In this document: positions 56,360 through 64,000 of the stretch, piece by piece
Numbering within the stretch: position 1 is the stretch's first letter
Layout of the letters: each line of letters opens with the position of its first letter
Assembly: GCA_028554755.1 (NCBI GenBank)
Contig: JAPTOF010000020.1
Coordinates: 3,353,001-3,417,000 of the forward strand
Source: Cordia subcordata
Lineage: Eukaryota > Streptophyta > Magnoliopsida > Boraginales > Cordiaceae
DNA: 64,000 nucleotides
Reading direction: 5' to 3'
The notes under the pieces: model-generated
Database searches by the model: none
Told to the model about the DNA's origin: nothing
The model's input: the letters and a program-made list of their open reading frames with translations, nothing else
Made by a program: the position numbers and the translations under genes

Positions 56360-57156
56360 AGGTGAATTACTCAACTTCCTCCTGTGATTTGACAAATGTG
56401 CACAATAATATCTTGTGGTTACGAAATTAGCTAAGTCACCCCCTGTAGTTTCAATGAGGGTGTACATAGACCCCCTCCGTTAATTTTTTCGTCCAAAATA
56501 ACGTGTTTTGACATGCACGAGCGCCTTGTGCAATTTTGCTTTGTTTTTTTATAATAAATACATTAAATAAACTTTTTCATCTTTAATTTGTTAAAAAAAT
56601 AAAAAAAAGCAATTAAATTAAAAAAAAAAAAAGACACCACCCCTGCCACTCCACCCTTACGCCTAGCTAGCCCCTACCCCACCAACCCCCACCACCCCTG
56701 CCACCCCACCCCTACCCCCCACCACTCCCATCGCCCACCGCAGCAGCCCCCCACCCGCGCCCCCCCTCTTACCCCAAAGAACTCCCACCTCACGCCCCAC
56801 CCCAGAGCTCACCCCGCTGCCCCAACCGCAGCAGTCCCCACCCCCGTTGCCTCTACCCCCAGGAGCCCCCACCCCCCATCCTTCATGTTTTCTTTTTCTT
56901 TTTTGTATTTTTTCTAATTTAATTTTTAATTTTTAATTTTTAAATAAAATAAAAGTAAAATAGATATTTTATCTAATAAGTTAAGGGCAAAATAGAATTT
57001 TTTACTAAAATCCGTTAAAAAACTAACGATAGTTAGCTTTTGGGGATCGTGTGCACTATCGTTGAAACCATAGGAGATCAAGTAACTAATTTGTAAAACA
57101 CAGAAGAAAGTTGTGAATATTAGTCAAACTACGAGAGGGAGTTGAGCAATTCACCC
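56360..57156. mobile_element. MULE-type non-autonomous element B
   Basis: A perfect 9-bp target duplication TAATTTAAA flanks it (56,351-56,359 and 57,157-57,165). The ends are inverted: left ggtgaattactcaacttcc, and right read inward ggtgaattgctcaactccc; similarity extends about 100 bp inward (gtgcacaataatatcttg / attcacaactttcttctg). The interior has a C-rich CCACC stretch at 56,635-56,880, as in element A (21,171-22,222), so the two are one family. No coding capacity. Confidence 0.88.
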
Positions 57157-57167
57157 TAATTTAAATA

Positions 57168-57355
57168 TTTACCATCAAAATACTAATAAGAAGTCATTCA
57201 AAGACTACAAAGGATTGAAATAAAAACGAGTAGGTCTAAAAGACATAAATTTTACATATTGTCGATGTAATTATCATTTGTTTATTTCTTTATTTTTTTA
57301 AATTTCGGGTGTTTATATGAATCAAAATAAAATTACATGTTAAATTTCATACTTT
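57168..57355 (+). repeat. direct repeat, left copy
   Basis: About 185 bp starting atttaccatcaaaatacta that recurs at 58,132-58,315 (shared words agtcattcaa, taaaagacata, tttacatattgtc, tgtaattatcatttgttta, gtgttta). It lies directly right of element B. Confidence 0.75.
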
Positions 57356-58131
57356 CAAGAAGATTGTTGCCATCACTGCCATACTATACTTACTGTTTTT
57401 TTCTTTTAATAGCAGCTATGGCTCTGTTGGAACTCATTAATCAATCATTTTTAATGTATTGATTACTTTTAAATGATTGGAAATTAATTTTTTAAATTAA
57501 AAAAATTATGTAAACATTCACATCTCTCAAAATTTTTAAATATAAAAAATCATAATATACTTTCTTATTCATAGAAGTCTTAATTTGTCTTTTGTATTTT
57601 GTGATTTTCATGGAATTATTATTAATAATAGCAAATAAAAAATAGAATTATGAATCTTTTGGCATTCAAAATAAATATTATTTTAAATATTAATTCATTG
57701 AAAATTAAATTTTTATATTAAAAATGACAGTATTTATAAATAATGGATAGTATATAATAGATAATACATAAATAATAATAAATTAATGAATGAAAAGTCT
57801 CATATAATTGGTGGAGTGACACATCTAAAAAATTCTTAGATAAAAAGAAAACTATATATATTTAAAAGATAGATAACCAGGATAACATAGTAAAGATACC
57901 GTGTGAAGAATCAATTTTTGCATAACATTAGTGTGCGTATTGAAATTCCACAATGAATAAAGAAATACCAACGGTCCTAAGCTCACCTTTTAATTGACTA
58001 GGATAATTTCTATTCTTTACAAAAGTTTATGTCTCGCTCAATAATCAATATGTTTTTTCTTTTTTCTTTTTTTTCTTTTTTTTTTTTGTGGCTTAGAAGG
58101 TGTATTGTTCTCTTATCCAATTAATTTAGTA
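57356..58131. other. AT-rich spacer between the direct repeats
   Basis: No coding sequence is seen. The two repeats plus spacer form a unit of about 965 bp, either a tandem duplication with a diverged spacer or a very degraded LTR-type element. No TG...CA ends were seen. Confidence 0.4.
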
Positions 58132-58315
58132 ATTTACCATCAAAATACTACTTCAAAGTCATTCAAGACTGAAAAGGAATAAAAGAAAAAAATAGGGCTA
58201 AAAGACATATATATTTTACATATTGTCAATGTAATTATCATTTGTTTATTCCTTTACTTTCTATATTTTAGGTGTTTACACGAATCAATATAAAGTTAGA
58301 TGTCAAAATTTTCTC
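58132..58315 (+). repeat. direct repeat, right copy
   Basis: Second copy of 57,168-57,355 with scattered substitutions and short indels. Confidence 0.75.
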
Positions 58316-59815
58316 TTATCAAATTAGTTATTATTTTATTATTTTTTATAAACAAAATTATAAAAGGAAGATAAATAGACTAGCCCATAAAAAGGCAAAA
58401 GCAGAGAGCATATGAAGAGAATAAGTGTCATTTATGTTATGTGACATATCTCATTGCTAGCCAAAAAATTTTTAGCTAATGTGATGTGTCTCATTGAGCT
58501 CCAAAAAGAAGAAATTTAACCTATATGAGAAATTCAAGGCTAGTGCTTTGTAGGAGTGAATTTTTTATTAGATAATTTTTAAATTTTAATTTTACATTTG
58601 AGATGAGTGCTTTATTCAAAAAATAAATTCAATCTATTTTAATTTTGTCTTATTTAGATTATAGATTGTAATTCTAAATAACAATTATATTCTAATATTC
58701 AAACTTATTTACAATTCTAAATTAGATTTTATTTCTAAATTTTAATTCCAATTTTAAATTAGAATTTTTATAATTGTAATTGAAAAAAATTGAAATAATA
58801 TAGCTAAACATCACATTAAGAAAATAAAAATTCCACCTCTAAGTTAATTAATGAATAGCATGATGAGGCATAATAAAAAGAATTGGTCATATAATCTTTT
58901 CCAAAAAAGTTTCATTTACTTATCATTCAAGTGTAGTAGATCAGATAACTCATTACCATAACTTCACAGTACGAAATTTCTTTCAAAACAAAAGTTTAAA
59001 CTTTAAGGATGATAAAAAAAATGTTGGACTCAACTAATGCGCCCTTAACTACATACATAAACTAGCCAACATCTTCTAATAAGGAGAAAATTAAACATAA
59101 TTAGAACGACCATTATTAGCCACCAAATACTTTGTATAGAAACTCCAACATACATGCACACATAGCAACACAAAAGAGAATAATTTTTAAATATGTCAGT
59201 CAAACAACAAATTATCACAAGAAAAAGTCCAACACCTTGGTTAGTAGGTCTGAAAATTTGTATTACTTATGCCAGTGAGGTTGTAAATATTAATATCAAA
59301 TATAGTATAGAAACGAAAATTAGAGTTACGAAATTAAAAATAAAACGAAAATGTTAAAATACAAACTTAAATGAAATAAATTTATAAGCAAATGAAATAA
59401 ACTAAAAGTAAGCCAGATTACAATTTGATTTGATTGAGGCTTGCATTTGAGTCAATGTCCTTAGAACTTTAAAGCTATGCTATTGGCTCTGATTTTTCTA
59501 AGCAAATCTCCCATGATAAAATGATTACACTATTGCAATAGTAGCTCATTAAATTTCAAAAATACTACAAAATGATAATACAAAAACTCTCACAATATAA
59601 ACTAAAGTTTTTTCCTTTCTTTGTTAAATACAATATAAAATAAAGTTATACAAAAATGCTAATGCCAAAATAACCAAATCATGAGTTGCGCAAATGAAAA
59701 CCAACTATATTAGGAAGTTTTAGTTTTAGGCTTATATTTTATTTTATTTTAGTTTAGAGTTTGGTTTTAATTTAGTTTAGGTTTAATTTTTTATGGATTG
59801 CACCCAAAAATTAAA
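58316..59815. other. AT-rich intergenic DNA
   Basis: Very AT-rich, with aattctaa/ttagaatt-type simple words at 58,650-58,790. No gene is seen. Confidence 0.5.
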
Positions 59816-59819
59816 ACTT

Positions 59820-60345
59820 TAATTGGCTAAAACGTACAAATTGTTATGGTAATAAAAACATGGCCATAAATGATAAAATTAAAAAGATGGTTTTAACACC
59901 AAATAATTGCAATTAAGATGGAATCAGCCGAAAAACGTAACTCTACAAAAACATGGCCAGAAACGATAAAATTGAAATCATGTCTTTAACACTTAATAGT
60001 TGCAATTATGCCGGAATCAATCAAATACATAAACTTGCAAAGACATAACTATAAACGATAAAATTGGAATCATCGCCATAAATGATAAAACTGAAATTAG
60101 TGGCATCCTAATAGAACATTATATAGTTGATGTGTCAAACATGGCCATATATGATAAAATTGAAATAGTATGTTTAACGCCAAACAATAGCAATTAAGAG
60201 TGAATCACTCAAAAACGTAAATCTTACAAAAACATGGCTATAAACAATAAACTCGTAATCATTGCCATAAATGAAAAAATTGAAATTATCACTTTAAAAC
60301 TAAATAATTGCAATTAAGACGGAATTGGTTATAACACTAAATAAA
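59820..60345 (+). repeat. degenerate tandem repeat (catgg-ccataaa-gataaaattgaaat family)
   Basis: At least five irregular copies of a unit with acatggccataaatgataaa, attgaaat, a (c/t)tttaac segment, caat(a)attgcaattaa and (g/c)ggaatca. Two copies are separated by ttatatagttgatgtgtca, which recurs at 60,390 as ttatataattgatgtgtca. Spacing varies between about 60 and 130 bp. Non-coding. Confidence 0.65.
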
Positions 60346-60720
60346 TATTTCATTAAAAAAAAAAAGTGATGCGGCTTCTTTGTAAAATATTATATAATTG
60401 ATGTGTCATCTTCTGGAGCATGCATTCTAAGTTGAGGTATAATTTATAATATGTATATAGATATAGATTTATTTTCTTCTAATTTTTAATTTCTAATTTT
60501 TAAGTTTCAATTTTAAACATTTTGATATTTTAATTCTTTAGTTTTTAGTTTTTAACTTAGAATCTTTTACTTTTGTGTGTAATGGAGAACAAGAGGTTAA
60601 CGTCTACATTTAATTGAGAAAAGAGAGAAAGAGGAGTAATTACTCGACAGATGAATCGATATATACCTAAATAAGAACATTCATCTCTTAATTGTTAATA
60701 CAAAGACCTCTGAAGAGATA

Positions 60721-60730
60721 ATATATAAAA
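60721..60730 (+). promoter_or_regulatory. TATA box of the cysteine-rich peptide gene
   Basis: atatataaaa lies 82 bp upstream of the ATG at 60,812, a normal distance for a plant TATA box with a leader of about 50 nt. Confidence 0.6.
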
Positions 60731-60811
60731 TCTTATTTCTTTCATCTCTATGTAATTAAGCCCCTACACAACACTTTGATTTGCTTCTTCTCTATAGCAT
60801 ATACTTCAACA

Positions 60812-61141
60812 ATGGCGAAATCCACCATGGCAATACTTTCACTTCTCTGTGTTTTCGCAATTTGTTGCTACCTTGGAGATTCTGCAACCTATATATCAAA
60901 AACGAAGATGCCAAGCGATTTGCAGAGAGCAGAAGAAGCTATTCGTCCAACAGATATCTCCAAAACAGCTGCTGGGCTTCAGCACAACGCAGGAAATATG
61001 TTCTCAAGAAGAATATTGTCATCTCTACCGTGTTGTCCCTGGTGTGAACTGAAGGATGACTGTACTCCTAGGTGTATCCGTCAATTTTGCTTGCAACTTA
61101 GCGCGAAGGAAGGTTCAGGAGATCAAATGATAGTGAACTGA
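60812..61141 (+). CDS. secreted cysteine-rich peptide, unrecognised family
   Basis: A single exon encodes 109 aa. Residues 1-25 (MAKSTMAILSLLCVFAICCY...) are a strong signal peptide with likely cleavage near GDSA. A hydrophilic propeptide-like region follows. A basic site FSRRILSS is followed by a compact Cys module, CC-x2-C-x5-C-x3-C-x4-C (residues about 74-93). The ATG at 60,812 is preferred over the upstream in-frame 60,776 because the signal peptide begins there and the context aaca-ATG-GC is favourable. The layout (signal, propeptide, basic site, C-terminal six-Cys module) is that of many plant signalling or defence peptides. The spacing does not match GASA, defensin, RALF, EPF or LTP as I know them. 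No neighbour suggests a role. The stop region is partly duplicated downstream (61,164-61,199). Confidence 0.7.
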   Translation: MAKSTMAILSLLCVFAICCYLGDSATYISKTKMPSDLQRAEEAIRPTDISKTAAGLQHNAGNMFSRRILSSLPCCPWCELKDDCTPRCIRQFCLQLSAKEGSGDQMIVN

Positions 61142-61199
61142 TGTATATGATACATGGAAATCCGAGTTAAGGAGATCAAATAATAGTGAACTGATGCAT
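61112..61199 (+). repeat. short tandem duplication across the stop codon
   Basis: The stretch ggagatcaaatgatagtgaa ctgatg around the stop (61,112-61,147) is repeated 52 bp later (61,164-61,199) with a few changes. The second copy is in the 3' UTR. Confidence 0.8.
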
Positions 61200-61814
61200 C
61201 CATCTCAGTTGTGGGATGCAATATTGTTTCTTATGAAGTTTTACTCGCTTCTATATCATTAAGTTTTGATGCATCATGTATAATCCCAATTTGGAATATT
61301 CATAGAAGTGCGCGATTGTGTTTTATTATTTCTATGTTATGAACTCCTTGGTTGATGATTCCATTAACTTTTCTTTTCCTTCTAAGAAGATTTTTCTGAG
61401 AAAATGAAAATATATAAACCTTGGGAATTCAGCCATTAGAAGCAATTCAATGAAAATAATCATAAAAATCAAATATTGAAATGTAGAAGCAAAAGAATAA
61501 GAAATTTTGTCTTTTTAGGTGTCTAATACATTCCCCTAACTAGGCCATGTAGAATTCCCACCCTCTCTCACAAGAATGAAAATGGAGAAATTCATGAGAA
61601 TATTGAATTTTTAGAAACATGATATTTCCAAAAATATCAACGAATCTTGACCATTGATTGAAATATCTTACCTATATCAAAAATAATTTTCCCTCTTGTT
61701 ATTCTCAGTCTTCTTTCCTAGCAGTGCAAACAATATTTGCTATTCTCATTTAACTAGTTATTTTTCATGTTAGAAATGTTGTGAGTAACTTTAAACATAT
61801 CAATTTTTTTATAG
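61200..61814. other. 3' flank of the peptide gene, then intergenic
   Basis: No laccase N-terminal exon and no other gene is seen here. Confidence 0.45.
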
Positions 61815-62934
61815 ACACATTCAAGTTGAATGTAAAACAAGAAAAAACATATCTACTCCGTGTGATCAATATTGTAATGTACAACATCTCTTTTTTAAAA
61901 TAGCCAATCACGACTTGACGATTGTTGTAGTTGATGCTTGTTACACTGATCCTCATGTGACACACATAGTTGCCATTGCTCCAAGTCGAAGTGTGGATGC
62001 ACAGGTTCAATCTTTGTGGCATATGATAAAAAAACGACTACTACTATAGTTGCATATAATAATGCCACATCCTCAACTCTTACAATGCCAAGTCTACCTA
62101 CATTTGATGACAATTCAACAGCCCACCAATTTTTCACTTATTTAACCGGGCTTACTACTGCACCTTTTTGACTCCTGTTCCACAAGACGTGGATGAATAT
62201 ATTTTTATAACTATTGGGCTAGGCCTTAGCTTGTTTATATGATTTGTTAGGGAATCAAACTTGTCAAGGCCTAAATGATCAAAGAATGGAAGCAAGTACG
62301 AGTAATGTGTCCTTCGAGTATCCTACAAGGTTGTCAATGCTTGAGGCATTCCTCTCTAGTGTCAATGAGATTTGCACAACTAATTTTTGAGATAACCACC
62401 TGTGTCTTCAACTATATAAATGAAGCTAATGCTTTTAATTTGTCGCTCTTAATGACCACAAGAGGGAGAAAAGTGAGGAAATTTAACTACAATTCTACTA
62501 TAGAGATTGTCTTTCAAAATACTACTTTAGGTTCAATTGAAAATCATCTTGTGCACTTGTATGGGTTTGATTTTCATGTGTCGAATCAAGGTTTTGGCAA
62601 CTATGACTCTGCTAAAGCAAACTTGAGTCTGGTAATACAAAACCACACAACAACATCACTATCTAATAGAAGGTTAGGCTGTTGTAAATTTTCGAGCAAA
62701 TATCTTTGCTTTGCCATTGTAGTAAGATATGATCTTATAGTTAAAATTTGTGATCTTGTTTTCAAATTTCTTTTAACCTAGAAAATCTTGTATGCCTTTA
62801 TAGGTGTATGGTTTACACATCGTCCTTTAGAAGTTCATGTATCGTGGGGTTTAGCAAGTGCTTTTGTGGTTAAGAATGGGCCAACTCCTTTGACAAGTCT
62901 GCCTCTACCTCTAGCTGATCTTCCAAAGTGCTAG
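61815..62934 (+). pseudogene. laccase (multicopper oxidase) pseudogene, 5'-truncated
   Basis: After an acceptor at 61,814 the sequence reads FKLNVKQEKTYLLRVINIVMYNIS, then (frame changed) ANHDLTIVVVDACYTDPHVTHIVAIAPSRS, the conserved second cupredoxin domain of plant laccases. A part with TMPSLPTFDDNSTA follows. From about 62,300 it has FEYPTRLSMLEAF, then KVRKFNYNSTIEIVFQ and LVHLYGFDFHVSNQGFGNYD, and the last exon (62,804-62,934) has [17 protein letters not shown] and ends DLPKC. Laccases oxidise monolignols in the cell wall. The first domain and half the copper ligands are absent. The type-1 copper site is ruined: HRPLEVH replaces the family's HCHLEVH, so the Cys ligand is gone. Stops and frameshifts are frequent (for example near 61,900, 62,045 and 62,388). 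Confidence 0.85.
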
Positions 62935-62939
62935 TGTCC

Positions 62940-64000
62940 CCGAGTGTAGTCTATATGACATTAATATGGATTATGATTTGTGGTAAGTTTATATATATGG
63001 GTTATTGTCTACTATTATTTTGCATGGCTTATTAGTGTAGACTATGTTTTGTAGTAAATTTCATATTTAGTGAAATGTGTTATTCTTTTTCTTATTCAAT
63101 ACAATTTAATATTATTATAGTTTGAATGGTACTAAATCTATGTTATTTTAATGTTGTGTACGTAGTAAAATATTGAATGAGAAATTCAATATTTTTTAGT
63201 TTATTAAATAAATTCGAAAATTCGACTATCCTAATTTGAAAATATCTAATATCTGAACATCCAGTATCCGGCCAAATAGGTACTTTTCAACTATCTGATC
63301 AGATAATTAATTTTTCAACCCGATATCCAAATATTCGATTATCGAATTATCCGTTCCAATTCTCATCCCTATTTTTGGGGCAAAAAATACTTTTGTTCTC
63401 TTAGCTTATTCTCAAACATATATAATTCATCTAGCTTGTCACTTGAACTTCTTTTCAAGAGTAATTATAAAATGTTTGAGATTTGCTCCTATCTATAATC
63501 TATCTATTTATTATCTATCTATCTATCAAACAAACTGCATTAGATTTTCTAGAATTGGAATTAGTAATCGATTTCTTTTCGTTTTTCCAGCCTTTTTAGG
63601 AGAAAAGTTTAGAGCTGACGCATGTTTCCAAACTATCTAAAATAGCAAATATTTTGGGTAGTTTTTTTAGTTCAAATTTGGTGCATTGGTATTATTGGCA
63701 TACAATTTTAAAGTAATAAAATTAATAACGTTGTAAAAGTAAAATGATTTTTCAAATAGGACACATTAGATATAATTTAAAGCCATTTTAAAGTATTTTG
63801 TCAAATATAGTGAAGTTTATGACTCCACCACCCTATTATAAATCCATCTCTTCCTATATGTGTTGAAATATAGTTGTATTTTGAGTAATGAATGAAATTT
63901 TTTTTATGAGAAAGTTGAGAAGTCAACTTTGAAGATAAATTGGCAAAGTGGGCTTGTCCTTTGTCAAAATAATAATACCTTATTTGATTGTTACCAATTG
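62940..64000. other. intergenic DNA with a (CTAT)n microsatellite
   Basis: A short ctat/tatc run lies at about 63,490-63,528. Gatatccaaatattcgattatc-like words at 63,220-63,345 form an AT-rich palindromic patch. No gene is recognised. Confidence 0.45.

Noticed and set aside
56663..56872. Gly/Val-rich 69-aa frame
   Set aside because: It is the translation of the C-rich block inside non-autonomous element B.
57168..58315. Pair of direct repeats considered as LTRs
   Set aside because: Same reason: no LTR termini or primer site, so they are reported as direct repeats only.
1..64000. tRNA, rRNA and snRNA genes
   Set aside because: Scanning by eye for T-loop words, acceptor stems and known RNA cores gave no convincing candidate. 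A covariance-model search would be decisive.

Overview
This is a gene-poor, AT-rich stretch of a flowering-plant nuclear genome, most likely a eudicot. The evidence is spliced genes with GT-AG introns, a GASA/Snakin peptide gene, an F-box gene with an FBD-like tail, a decayed laccase, and Copia, MULE, hAT and solo-LTR transposons with plant-specific features (initiator-Met primer site, plant mobile domain). I see no tRNA, rRNA, CRISPR, prokaryotic or viral signal. The species cannot be named from the sequence.

Layout. 1-7.5 kb: intergenic DNA with a coiled-coil gene fragment, a duplicated GT-rich repeat, two internally deleted F-box relics and a zinc-knuckle retroelement fragment. 7.55-13.10 kb: a complete but coding-dead Ty1/Copia element with 345-bp LTRs and a TATAT target duplication. 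14.5-17.6 kb: a decayed MULE transposase. 17.9-18.3 kb: a second coiled-coil fragment. 19.14-22.30 kb: an hAT-like element (8-bp target duplication) with a MULE-type non-autonomous element (9-bp duplication) nested inside it. 22.66-30.69 kb: an 8-kb MULE with long inverted ends full of TTCGAA-type palindromes, carrying a plant-mobile-domain (PMD) gene and a mudrA-like transposase that converge, the layout of maize MuDR. 30.9-31.3 kb: an RPA70-like fragment. 31.4-37.9 kb: no recognisable gene. 37.97-41.99 and 46.42-50.76 kb: a tandem segmental duplication of an F-box gene plus a GASA gene. Copy 1 keeps the F-box gene and copy 2 keeps the GASA gene. 51.8-60.8 kb: AT-rich DNA with one more MULE-type non-autonomous element and degenerate repeats. 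60.8-61.1 kb: a gene for an unrecognised secreted cysteine-rich peptide. 61.8-62.9 kb: a laccase pseudogene.

Genes that look intact: the four-exon F-box gene (445 aa), the four-exon GASA gene (105 aa) and the single-exon cysteine-rich secreted peptide (109 aa). All other coding sequence is transposon-derived or decayed. The most interesting structure is the PMD-MULE: host-type PMD gene and transposase share one element, each reading inward from a long terminal repeat. The most instructive host locus is the duplicated F-box/GASA pair, with reciprocal loss and insertions that can be ordered in time.
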